From CAJQQK01 sp963696075 (GTDB taxonomy: Bacteria; Pseudomonadota; Alphaproteobacteria; Rhizobiales; Hyphomicrobiaceae), in contig CAVOJD010000006.1 in NCBI GenBank assembly GCA_963696075.1, positions 372,001 through 436,000 of the forward strand: a stretch of DNA of 64,000 bases, read 5' to 3'. A model generated the notes under the pieces. The model worked only from the letters and a program-made list of their open reading frames with translations. It searched no databases and was not told the origin of the DNA. Position numbers and translations under genes: made by a program. This document shows positions 34,325 to 41,696 of this stretch, in pieces (within the stretch, counting starts at the first letter, position 1; each line of letters starts with the position of its first letter).

Positions 34325-34345
34325 TCCTCGGGCTTGTCCCGAGGA
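34325..34345. repeat. GTCATCC-type palindrome, second copy
   Basis: Perfect 8-base arms TCCTCGGG and CCCGAGGA with loop CTTGT, preceded by GTCA as in the element at 30909. A third partial copy (TCGGGACAAGCCC) lies about 100 bases on. Confidence 0.8.
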
Positions 34346-34989
34346 CCTATCTTTCGGCTTGCTCTGGGGTTGGGCTGGGGTCGGATGACTGGCTGCTCGG
34401 TGCAGCAACAGACCGCTCGTCGCGCGGCTCAATGGGTTCTCGGGACAAGCCCACACCTGTCCGGTCTAACTCCAACGCTCTAGGAGTAGACCCCGCTTCC
34501 CCTTCCCAACGCGTCATGGCCGCGACGGCGGCCATCCACGGGCGTTTCCATTCACGCGGTTTGTCGGGTCACTATGTCGTTGCCGCGGAATAAGTATTCC
34601 ACAGCAAGCGCCTCGTTTGCCGAGGCGCGCTTGGATGGCCGCCTGCGCGGCCATGACGGCGTGGGGGTGGCTAATGAAATGGAAGAACAAACGAGCCGAC
34701 GCCGGTCGGGATTTCGCGTCTCGACCACCATCGATCATGAAATCGAGAGGCCCAATCAGGCTGTTGCGCCGTTTCGCGGAAAGCTGAACCGGACAGCAGT
34801 GGGACAAGCCCGAGGATGACAATTGTAGGGCGGTTCCAAGCCGCCCTAGGTCCCGGCTCCCCCTCCGATCGGCCGGGATGACCCCGTTGGGCGGTTCGAT
34901 GCTGTCAATCCAAGCCGCAGATCCTCAGGAGCAACCGCGACCCGGCGCTTTGCGCCGCCCCCGCGCAGCGCCCGGAATAGCCCGTGAGC

Positions 34990-35067
34990 GAAAAAACTAA
35001 AAAAACTTGTTTTTTCCCCCGACACAACTTAGTTCCACGCTCAGGCTGCGGGAGGCTCCTCTCCCGC
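34990..35067 (+). promoter_or_regulatory. Structured leader of asd
   Basis: Two inverted repeats precede the asd start: GAAAAAAC (34990-34997) with GTTTTTTC (35009-35016), and GCGGGAG-GCTCCT-CTCCCGC (35048-35067), the second ending 27 bases before the ATG. The first could be a weak terminator-like or AT-rich promoter element; the second sits where it could affect ribosome access. No leader peptide or known riboswitch is recognised. Confidence 0.35.
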
Positions 35068-35094
35068 GGCCCGATTTGCTATGAGGACACCGAT

Positions 35095-36135
35095 ATGGGC
35101 TATAAAATCGCCATCGTCGGCGCCACGGGCAACGTGGGCCGGGAAATGCTCAACGTCCTCGCCGAACGGAAATTTCCGGTCGATGAGGTCTATGCAGTTG
35201 CTTCGCGCCGTTCACTCGGCACGGAAGTGAGCTTCGGTGAGAAAACGCTCAAATGTCATGACCTCGAGAACTTCGACTTCTCGAAATGCGACTTCGCGCT
35301 GATGAGCGCCGGCGGGTCGGTGTCCAAGGAATGGTCACCGAAGATCGGCGCCCAGGGCTGTCTCGTAATCGATAACTCGTCCGCCTTCCGTTACGACATC
35401 GACGTGCCGCTTGTCGTGCCGGAGGTGAACGGCCACGTGCTCGCGCCCTACATGGCGAAGAACAACCGCAAGAACATCATCGCCAACCCGAACTGCTCGA
35501 CCGCGCAACTCGTCGTGGCCCTCGCGCCCCTGCACGAGGAAAACCCCATCAAGCGCGTGGTGGTGTCGACCTATCAATCGGTCTCGGGCGCCGGCAAGGA
35601 CGCCATGGATGAACTCTGGTCGCAGACCAAGGGCATGTATGTGCCCGGCCAGGAGGTCCAGCCGAAAAAGTTCACCAAGCAGATCGCCTTCAACGTCATT
35701 CCTCACATCGACGTCTTCATGGAAGACGGCTACACGAAAGAGGAATGGAAGATGATGGCCGAGACCAAGAAGATCCTTGATCCCAAGATCAAGCTCACGG
35801 CCACCTGCGCCCGTGTGCCGGTCTTCGTCGGCCATTCAGAGGCGGTCAATATCGAGTTTGAACGCCCGATGACGGTTGCCGAGGCCCGTTCGATCCTTCG
35901 CGAGGCGCCCGGCATCATGCTCGTCGACAAGCGTGAGGACGGCGGCTACATCACCCCCGTCGACGCGGCCGGCGAGTTCGCGACCTACGTCTCCCGCGTC
36001 CGCGAGGACGCCACCGTCGAGAATGGACTGGTGATGTGGATCGTCTCGGACAATCTGTTGAAGGGTGCTGCCCTCAACACCGTCCAGATCGCGGAACTGA
36101 TCGTCAATCAGGGCTTGATGCGCAAGGCCGCCTGA
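35095..36135 (+). CDS. asd: Aspartate-semialdehyde dehydrogenase
   Basis: A 346-residue NADP enzyme of the aspartate pathway making aspartate semialdehyde from aspartyl phosphate, for lysine/diaminopimelate, threonine and methionine. Seen: GATGNVGREML (8-18, nucleotide loop), MSAGGSVSKEW, VIDNSSAFRY, catalytic C134 in NPNCSTAQ, YQSVSGAGKDAM, FNVIPHID, RVPVFVGHSEAV with the conserved Arg and His. Length fits the family. ATG 35095 is preceded by GAGGAC; the longer in-frame extension is the leader. It is followed by a strong terminator, so it is monocistronic. Confidence 0.97.
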   Translation: MGYKIAIVGATGNVGREMLNVLAERKFPVDEVYAVASRRSLGTEVSFGEKTLKCHDLENFDFSKCDFALMSAGGSVSKEWSPKIGAQGCLVIDNSSAFRYDIDVPLVVPEVNGHVLAPYMAKNNRKNIIANPNCSTAQLVVALAPLHEENPIKRVVVSTYQSVSGAGKDAMDELWSQTKGMYVPGQEVQPKKFTKQIAFNVIPHIDVFMEDGYTKEEWKMMAETKKILDPKIKLTATCARVPVFVGHSEAVNIEFERPMTVAEARSILREAPGIMLVDKREDGGYITPVDAAGEFATYVSRVREDATVENGLVMWIVSDNLLKGAALNTVQIAELIVNQGLMRKAA

Positions 36136-36164
36136 AGGAATAGGCGCTGAACGTAGACTGTCCA

Positions 36165-36197
36165 GGGCTTCGGCAAGCGATTGCCGGGGCCTTTTTT
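36165..36197 (+). terminator. Rho-independent terminator of asd
   Basis: Stem GGGCTTCGGCAA with TTGCCGGGGCCT around loop GCGA (12 pairs, including G-U pairs), then six T residues at 36192-36197. It lies 30 bases after the asd stop and just upstream of glpK. Confidence 0.85.
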
Positions 36198-36241
36198 GCG
36201 TGCCACGTTTCCGGTCAAATTCTTTCGACAGGAGCGCGACC

Positions 36242-37744
36242 ATGCCGACCGGCGATCAAACCGGCTACATCCTTGCGATCGATCAGGGAACCACGTCGAC
36301 CCGCGCCATCGTGTTCGATGCCGAGATGCGCGCAGTTGGCATCGCCCAGCAGGAGTTTGGCCAACTCTACCCGCGCCCAGGCTGGGTCGAGCACGATCCC
36401 GAGGAAATCTGGTCGACGACGCTCGCCACCTGCCACGACGCGATCGAAAAAGCCGGCATTTCTCCGGCGAACGTCGCAGCCATCGGCATCACCAACCAGC
36501 GCGAGACCGTCGTCATCTGGGACCGCGCCACCGGCAAGCCGATCCACAATGCCATCGTCTGGCAGGACCGGCGCACCGCCGAGACCTGCACCGCGCTGAA
36601 AGCCGCCGGCCACGAACCCGCAATCACCGCCAAGACCGGCCTCCTCCTCGACCCTTACTTCTCGGCCACCAAGATCGCCTGGGCGCTGGACAATATCGAC
36701 GGCGCACGTGAGGCAGCAAACGCAGGCCGTCTCGCCTTCGGTACGATCGACACCTTCCTGATCTGGCGCCTGACGGGCGGAAAGGTGCATGCAACCGATG
36801 CCACCAACGCCTCGCGCACACTCGTCTATGACATCATCAAGGGGCGCTGGGACGAGAGCCTGTGTGGCGCGCTCCGCGTAGCCCCAGACCTCCTGCCCGA
36901 GGTGCGCGACAGCGCCGCTGACTTCGGCGTCACCGACAAGGACATCTTGGGCGCCGCAATCCCGATCCTGGGTGTCGCCGGCGACCAGCAGGCCGCCACC
37001 ATCGGCCAGGCCTGCTTTGCCCCCGGCATGATGAAGTCCACCTACGGCACCGGTTGTTTCGCCTTGCTCAACACCGGCCCCGAGCCGGTCTTCTCGAGCA
37101 ATCGCCTGCTCACCACCATCGCCTACCAGTTCGATGGCAAACCCACCTACGCCCTCGAAGGCGCGATCTTCGTTGCCGGCGCCGCCGTTCAGTGGTTGCG
37201 TGACGGCCTCGGCATTATCGAGACGGCGGCGCAGTCGAACCAGCTGGCAGCCGCCGCCGACCCCGCGCAGGACGTTGTCCTGGTGCCAGCCTTCGTCGGC
37301 CTCGGCGCGCCGTATTGGGATTCGGAATGCCGCGGCGCCGTCTTTGGCCTCTCCCGCAACACCGGCCCCGCCGAATTTGCCCGCGCAGCCCTCGAAAGCG
37401 TCGCCTACCAGACGAGCGACCTGGTCGACGCCATGCGCCGCGATTGGGGCGAGGCGCGCCGCACGGTTCTCAGAGTCGACGGCGGCATGTCGGCCTCTGA
37501 CTGGACCATGCAGTTCCTCGCCGACATCCTCGACGCTCCCGTCGACCGCCCCCATGTCCAGGAAACGACCGCGCTCGGCGCGGCCTACCTCGCCGGCATG
37601 CGCGCCGGCCTCTACCCCGCCCCCGACCGCTTCGCCGAGGCCTGGTCGCTCGATCGCCGCTTCATGCCGGCCATGGACACCGCGACCCGCACCGCCAAGA
37701 TGGCACGCTGGCGGGATGCGGTTGGGCGTACCCTCACGAAATGA
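36242..37744 (+). CDS. glpK: Glycerol kinase
   Basis: A 500-residue FGGY kinase phosphorylating glycerol to glycerol-3-phosphate with ATP. Seen: AIDQGTTSTRAIVFD (phosphate-1 loop), GITNQRETVVIWDRATGKPI then NAIVWQDRRT (glycerol-binding WQDRR), GTIDTFLIWRLTGGK, GVAGDQQAATIGQACF, STYGTGCFALLNTG, LVPAFVGLGAPYWD and LRVDGGMSASDWTMQ. These are the GlpK signatures, and length is typical. ATG 36242 has CAGGAG seven bases upstream. No glpF or glpD is nearby, so glycerol entry and oxidation are encoded elsewhere. Confidence 0.97.
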   Translation: MPTGDQTGYILAIDQGTTSTRAIVFDAEMRAVGIAQQEFGQLYPRPGWVEHDPEEIWSTTLATCHDAIEKAGISPANVAAIGITNQRETVVIWDRATGKPIHNAIVWQDRRTAETCTALKAAGHEPAITAKTGLLLDPYFSATKIAWALDNIDGAREAANAGRLAFGTIDTFLIWRLTGGKVHATDATNASRTLVYDIIKGRWDESLCGALRVAPDLLPEVRDSAADFGVTDKDILGAAIPILGVAGDQQAATIGQACFAPGMMKSTYGTGCFALLNTGPEPVFSSNRLLTTIAYQFDGKPTYALEGAIFVAGAAVQWLRDGLGIIETAAQSNQLAAAADPAQDVVLVPAFVGLGAPYWDSECRGAVFGLSRNTGPAEFARAALESVAYQTSDLVDAMRRDWGEARRTVLRVDGGMSASDWTMQFLADILDAPVDRPHVQETTALGAAYLAGMRAGLYPAPDRFAEAWSLDRRFMPAMDTATRTAKMARWRDAVGRTLTK

Positions 37745-37865
37745 CCGCCCTCCGTCAGCCCGTCACGAGAAGCATCATGCCGGAAGTACAGTCGACAAGA
37801 CGCTGATCTCGCGGCGCGGCGCAACATAGCCAACGGGCGCCAGCGCCACGACACGAAAACTCTGA

Positions 37866-38579
37866 TCACCGTGCCCGGCCGGACGGCGTCTTCCGCCGGT
37901 TCCACGTTTCCGGCCGCTTGAGGAAGTCGTTGAGCGTCTTGCCGGGCTCCGCCGAGAAGGACTGGCTGGTCAACCGAAAGCTGGACATTCGGTCGACCCG
38001 AAAGGTGCGGAAATCATCACGCAGTTCACACCACGCAGCCAATATCCAAACCGGCCCGAAGTAGGCGAGCGACAGTGGCCGAACGATCCGCTCGCTCTCC
38101 TCCCCGATCCCATCGACGTAGGCGAACTGGATCTTGCGCTGGCCGCGCACGGCGGCGCGAATATCACCAAGGTCGACCGCCATGGGCTGCTTGAAATGCT
38201 CATGCGGCGCCAGCAGCGCGGTGTTTTCCATGTAGCTCCTCAACCGCGCCGGGATCACCGTCTCCACCTTCGCGATCACGTTGGCGGCGGCATTCGCGAG
38301 TTCCTTGTCGGCCCACGACTCAACGATCCGCGCCCCCAGCACCAGCGCCTCGATCTCAGCTTCGGAAAACATCAACGGCGGCAGGTCGTACCCTGCCCTC
38401 AGAACATAGCCGACCCCCGCCTCCCCCTCGATCGGCACGCCGCTGGCGATCAGATCGGCAACATCGCGATAGATCGTGCGCTCGGACACCTCGAACGTTT
38501 GCGCAAGATCGGCTGCCCGCACCAGCTTCTTGCGGCGCAGGATCTGGATCATTTCGAGGAGGCGGTCGGCGCGGCGCAC
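37866..38579 (-). CDS. YafY-family transcriptional regulator (HTH_11 plus WYL domain)
   Basis: A 237-residue regulator. Residues 1-55 form a winged HTH (RRADRLLEMIQILRRKKLVR, QTFEVSERTIYRDVADL), followed by the PVEGEAGVGYVL-type wing (here PIEGEAGVGYVLRAGYDLPPL). Residues about 130-200 are the WYL domain: RKIQFAYVDG, RIVRPLSLAYFGPVWILAAWCELRDDFRTFRVDRM, the ligand-sensing fold that binds nucleic acid or small molecules. It is divergent from a DUF1127 gene, and the shared gap contains two CCTGACA-N5-TGTCAGG dyads that are good candidates for its operators. Likely autoregulated. Confidence 0.9.
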   Translation of the reverse strand: MRRADRLLEMIQILRRKKLVRAADLAQTFEVSERTIYRDVADLIASGVPIEGEAGVGYVLRAGYDLPPLMFSEAEIEALVLGARIVESWADKELANAAANVIAKVETVIPARLRSYMENTALLAPHEHFKQPMAVDLGDIRAAVRGQRKIQFAYVDGIGEESERIVRPLSLAYFGPVWILAAWCELRDDFRTFRVDRMSSFRLTSQSFSAEPGKTLNDFLKRPETWNRRKTPSGRAR

Positions 38580-38593
38580 ATCGAACTCCGTAA

Positions 38594-38615
38594 GGGACGG
38601 GGACCAGGGACGGGG
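38594..38615 (+). other. Potential G-quadruplex motif
   Basis: Four G-runs (GGG, GGGG, GGG, GGGG) separated by loops of 2, 4 and 2 bases (AC, ACCA, AC), 15 bases upstream of the regulator start on the opposite strand. This satisfies the standard quadruplex rule on the plus strand, which is the template strand for the regulator gene. Confidence 0.5.
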
Positions 38616-38644
38616 ACGGATAATGGCGCCGTTTTATCATGTCT

Positions 38645-38697
38645 CCTGACAGTTCGTGTCAGGTATCGCCCCCCCTCCTGACATCACCTGTCAGGAG
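38645..38697. promoter_or_regulatory. Paired operators CCTGACA-N5-TGTCAGG in the regulator/DUF1127 gap
   Basis: Dyad 1 is CCTGACA-GTTCG-TGTCAGG (38645-38663); dyad 2 is CTCCTGACA-TCACC-TGTCAGGAG (38675-38697). Centres are 32 bases apart, three helical turns, so two dimers could bind on one face. They lie about 65-120 bases upstream of both genes. The adjacent WYL regulator is the natural candidate to bind here. Confidence 0.7.
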
Positions 38698-38778
38698 CCC
38701 ACAGGCAGTCTCTCCTGGAAGCCGGCGGACGTTTCGGTCCACCGCCAGACATCAGGACCAGACATCAGGAGATACGCC

Positions 38779-39090
38779 ATGACCTACGAAACCACCCCCC
38801 GCGCCCGCGCATTCGCGCTCGAAAGCGCACGCAATTTCGCGACCAGGAACGTGTTCGCCCGTCTCGCGGCCTGGTTTGCGGCGCGTCGCGCCCGGGCGGC
38901 CATCCAGCGGCTTGCCGCCTTCGATGACCGCATGCTGGGCGACATTGGCCTCACCCGCAGTGACCTTGATGCGGCTGCTGGTGCCCCCTGGGACGTCGAC
39001 CCGACCGTGGTCCTCGCCGTTCGCCGCCGCCGCCGTCGTCAGGCAGAAATCGCAGGCGCCTCAGTTGCCCGGCGTGCCGCGCAGCGCTAG
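38779..39090 (+). CDS. DUF1127 (YjiS-like) protein
   Basis: A 103-residue, very basic protein. The DUF1127 core is in the middle: FARLAAWFAARRARAAIQRL followed by AFDDRMLGDIGLTRSDLD, where the conserved part is LaxFDDRMLxDIGLxRxD. In Rhizobiales, small DUF1127 proteins are stress-linked and some bind RNA; here both flanks are extended and Arg-rich (RRRRRRQAE near residue 85). The ATG at 38779 has AGGAG 8 bases upstream. It is expressed from a promoter region bearing two dyads and is divergent from a WYL-family regulator, so it is a likely regulon member. Convergent with the L,D-transpeptidase gene, 8 bases apart. Confidence 0.85.
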   Translation: MTYETTPRARAFALESARNFATRNVFARLAAWFAARRARAAIQRLAAFDDRMLGDIGLTRSDLDAAAGAPWDVDPTVVLAVRRRRRRQAEIAGASVARRAAQR

Positions 39091-39098
39091 CAGCGCGG

Positions 39099-39644
39099 TT
39101 ATCCCAGAACGCGCACAGCACTGCCCGGGCCAAGATGATTGAGCACCAATCTGAGGTCGCGGGCAGTCAGCCCGACACATCCCTGCGTGGGCAGAATGGC
39201 GCCATCGTCGCCTCCACGCCGGAGCAGGTGGAGGAAAATCGCGCTGCCCATGCCCCGCCGGCGCGGGAGGTCGTTGTAGCCGAGCACGACGATAACGTCA
39301 TAGAGATGATCATCCCGCCACAGATGTTCCGCGCTGGCGGGATAGGGATGGCGCACCGGCCGGTTATAATTGCGGTCGCCGGGGTCATCGCCCCAGCCAG
39401 CATCGCTCCGAAGCAGCGCCACGCGGCCGACCGAGGGCGCAGCCCTTAACCGGATCGAGCCCGTCGGCTTCACAAGAATCCGGCGCACAGGCCATCGCCC
39501 GATCGGCGTCACCCCATCGCCCTCGCGCTTCATCACCTGCCGTCCGCCGCGGCCGAGCGCACACGTCATCATGAGCGGCCCAAGCCGGGCAAAGCCCTGC
39601 CGTGCCTGCCGCCCAACACCCGAAACGATCAAATCGCGCGTCAT
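39099..39644 (-). CDS. L,D-transpeptidase (YkuD) family protein without a signal peptide
   Basis: A 181-residue YkuD-fold protein. The catalytic motif is FLHL...TQGCVGL with H139 and C156, the nucleophile of 3-3 peptidoglycan cross-linking or lipoprotein anchoring. Upstream features are KREGDGVTPIGRWPVRRI and YDVIVVLGYNDLP, typical of the short alphaproteobacterial YkuD proteins. No signal sequence follows ATG 39644 (GGGGGAG upstream), nor any in the longer frame, so export or periplasmic activity is not evident. It may be a soluble member of the family that trims cytoplasmic or secreted peptides; this is open. Confidence 0.85.
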   Translation of the reverse strand: MTRDLIVSGVGRQARQGFARLGPLMMTCALGRGGRQVMKREGDGVTPIGRWPVRRILVKPTGSIRLRAAPSVGRVALLRSDAGWGDDPGDRNYNRPVRHPYPASAEHLWRDDHLYDVIVVLGYNDLPRRRGMGSAIFLHLLRRGGDDGAILPTQGCVGLTARDLRLVLNHLGPGSAVRVLG

Positions 39645-39884
39645 TGGCCCGCTCCCCCGCGCCCTGTTTCCCAGGCGCAAGCAGAATGTGCGGGAGGCGG
39701 CATGGCGATGTGTCTGCAACGTTGTTGGGGGCGATCAACTGACATTCGATCCACTGCTCTTGGCAGGTCGTATTGTTGTGGCATAACAAGCCAAGTCGCT
39801 CACCGAATATTTCAAAATGTCTCGCTTGGCGCGCGGCTTTGTGATGGTAGATAAACGCAAACTTGGTGCAATCGGAGACGCAGC

Positions 39885-40571
39885 ATGAGCACGGCACGGA
39901 AGATTCTCATCGTTGACGACGACGAGGACATTCGCGAACCTTTGCGCGAACAGCTGGCCCTGCATGAAGAATTCTCTTTGACGACGGCAGACACCGCCTC
40001 CGAGTGTATCGAGCGTTGCAAGTCCGATCACTGGGATCTCGTAATTCTGGACGTCGGCCTGCCCGACATGGACGGCCGCGAGGCGTGCAAACTCGTGCGC
40101 AAGAACGGCTTCAAGTCACCCATCATCATGCTGACGGGCAACGACAGTGACGCCGACATGATCCTCGGCCTCGATGCCGGCGCAAATGACTACGTCACCA
40201 AACCATTCAAGTTCGCGGTTCTTCTTGCCCGCATCCGCGCCCAGCTGCGTCAGCACGAGCAGAGCGAGGACGCCGTCTTCAACCTTGGCCCCTATACCTT
40301 CAAGCCGGCGGCAAAGGTGCTGATTGATGGGAACGGATCGAAGGTCCGTCTCACCGAAAAGGAAACGTCGATCCTGAAGTTTCTCTACCGTGCCGGCGAA
40401 AAGGTCGTCACCCGCGATGTCCTTCTGGAAGAGGTATGGGGCTATAACGCAGGCGTCACCACCCACACGCTCGAGACCCATATTTATCGCCTGCGCCAGA
40501 AGATAGAACGCGATCCCTCCAACGCGGAAATCCTGGTCACCGAAACCGGCGGCTACAAGCTCGTTCCGTAA
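39885..40571 (+). CDS. OmpR/PhoB-type response regulator
   Basis: A 228-residue two-domain regulator. Receiver: ILIVDDDEDIREPL, phosphoacceptor D56 in WDLVILDVGLPDMDG, MLTGNDSD, YVTKPFKFAVLLARIRAQLR with the conserved Lys. Winged-helix DNA-binding domain: LTEKETSILKFLYRAGEKVV, then RDVLLEEVWGYNAGVTTHTLETHIYRLRQKIERDP and TETGGYKLVP. There is no sensor kinase gene next to it, so it is an orphan regulator. GGAGACGCAGC precedes the start. A cNMP-fold protein of similar orientation follows after 194 bases; whether they interact is unknown. Confidence 0.93.
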   Translation: MSTARKILIVDDDEDIREPLREQLALHEEFSLTTADTASECIERCKSDHWDLVILDVGLPDMDGREACKLVRKNGFKSPIIMLTGNDSDADMILGLDAGANDYVTKPFKFAVLLARIRAQLRQHEQSEDAVFNLGPYTFKPAAKVLIDGNGSKVRLTEKETSILKFLYRAGEKVVTRDVLLEEVWGYNAGVTTHTLETHIYRLRQKIERDPSNAEILVTETGGYKLVP

Positions 40572-40765
40572 ATACCGAACGGTCGTTCGCCGCGCGCGTG
40601 GTCCTGCCGTGGGCAACGCGGCAACGCCCTCGGTTCAATCTGACCGGACGTTGCGGGCCCAACGCTGACACGATCCACGAATCGCTCTCTTTGATGGGCT
40701 CGCCACCGGGCGCGCCGCGTTGCGCCGTGAGGTAGCAAGCCCGCCATCATCAAGGCCGATTGCGT

Positions 40766-41308
40766 ATGGACCAGATCACCGAAAAGCTTGCCACCATCCC
40801 GCTGCTCGCGAACCTGTCACAGCACCAGCGCCAGCGGGTCGCGCGTGCCTGCGAGTGCATTTTCGTTGCCCCGGGCAAAACGCTCGTGGCCCAGGGCGAA
40901 ATCGCTGACGCCGCTTATCTGTGTCTCGACGATACGCTCTTGAGTGAATATCTGGCCGATGGTGCCGCCGAACCTGAGATCATGTCCGTTCCCGCGGATT
41001 CGATCATCCTGGAACTGGCCATGATCGTGGAGGCGGAAGCCAGCGCGCGTTTCGTGGCTGAGGGCCATGCGCGCATCCTCAAGATCTCTCGCGCCAAGCT
41101 GTTGGCGCTGCTTGAAGATGACCCGGCCCTGGCTCAGATCATGAGTGAGACCCTCGTTGAGCGCCTCACCGATATGGCGCAAAGCATGCGCGACACCATC
41201 GAGAGCTTTGCCGAAGCAACGGACCAGTCGGCTAACGACGATGCTTCGTCGCCTGCGTCGGCGGTCACGACCGATGAAACGGATCAGGAAGATCGCCGCA
41301 GCGCATAA
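40766..41308 (+). CDS. Cyclic nucleotide-binding-fold protein without DNA-binding domain
   Basis: A 180-residue protein. Residues 1-120 look like a cNMP-binding beta roll: IPLLANLSQHQRQRVA, FVAPGKTLVAQGEIADAAYL, and DSIILELAMIVEAEASARFVAEGHARILKIS. The phosphate-binding cassette is degenerate: where the family has GExALL..RSA, this has LELAMIVEAEASAR, so the key Arg is missing and nucleotide binding is doubtful. After residue 125 there is a helix and an acidic disordered tail in place of a Crp HTH. It may be a scaffold or regulator acting by protein contact. The ATG at 40766 is preferred over an upstream TTG. Confidence 0.65.
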   Translation: MDQITEKLATIPLLANLSQHQRQRVARACECIFVAPGKTLVAQGEIADAAYLCLDDTLLSEYLADGAAEPEIMSVPADSIILELAMIVEAEASARFVAEGHARILKISRAKLLALLEDDPALAQIMSETLVERLTDMAQSMRDTIESFAEATDQSANDDASSPASAVTTDETDQEDRRSA

Positions 41309-41365
41309 GTCCCGGCGTCAGCGCCCCGAACCCAGCGTCAGCAAATACGCCATGCGTCTGAGCAT

Positions 41366-41511
41366 AAAAAAGGCGTCCAGCTCTTGGGGGGGGGATGAGA
41401 GCTGGACGCCGGCGCTAATAACAGCGCTTAGGCATCGGGAGGGATACCGATGCTGCAGACTGTCCCTTCGGTTAGACGGGGGGCTCAACCGATTAGCGGG
41501 ACGGCCTGTCA
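41366..41511 (-). ncRNA. Predicted trans-acting small RNA with C-rich (anti-Shine-Dalgarno) hairpin loops
   Basis: On the minus strand, four hairpins follow in order. First, TCGGTT/AACCGA (41468-41492) with loop GAGCCCCCCGTCT, inside an outer GTCCC/GGGAC pair. Second, GCATCGG-TATCCCTC-CCGATGC (41432-41453). Third, GCGCT-GTTATT-AGCGC (41412-41427). Fourth, a perfect 13-pair stem GGCGTCCAGCTCT/AGAGCTGGACGCC (41372-41410) with loop CATCCCCCCCCCA, followed by six U residues: a classic terminator. Three of the four loops expose C-runs complementary to Shine-Dalgarno sequences, the layout of alphaproteobacterial anti-SD small RNAs. A weak promoter (TTGAAC at 41540-41545, 16 bases, TAAGTT) would start it near 41511. 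It could instead be a processed lolA 3' UTR. Confidence 0.6.
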
Positions 41512-41574
41512 TGTCCTAACTTAAGCGCAAAACCGGTAAGTTCAACAAGCACAACCATGCATAATCACGAAAAT

Positions 41575-41589
41575 GTTACCAATTGTAAC
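41575..41589. promoter_or_regulatory. Dyad upstream of the predicted small RNA
   Basis: GTTAC-CAATT-GTAAC, a perfect 5+5 dyad in an AT-rich stretch, about 30 bases upstream of the predicted -35 of the small RNA and about 110 bases after the lolA stop. Plausible operator for the small RNA promoter. Confidence 0.35.
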
Positions 41590-41696
41590 GTTTCGGGACG
41601 TGCTGGCGAGTTGACCTGAGCCTCTCCCGCAACGATTCGTTGCGTTTGGGCAACGAAATGAGGCGTCAACCGCTGCCCCGGGCTCCGCTCCCCCCC

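Larger units (their letters stand above)
34251..35094. other. Long gap rich in repeat remnants, ending in the asd leader
   Basis: About 840 bases with no supported gene. It holds a palindrome at 34325-34345, further fragments of the same family (CTCGGGACAAGCCC near 34440, CGGCCGGGATGACCCC near 34870), and the asd leader hairpins listed separately. A frame at 34574-34819 reads through repeat-derived sequence and is not accepted as a gene. Confidence 0.55.

Noticed and set aside
34574..34819. An 81-residue frame in the gap after the SDR gene
   Set aside because: It reads through repeat-derived sequence (RLDGRLRGHDG-type peptide, a familiar translation of intergenic repeats) and lacks a ribosome-binding site.
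36215..37555. A 446-residue minus-strand frame opposite glpK
   Set aside because: Shadow of glycerol kinase; no start signal or domain.
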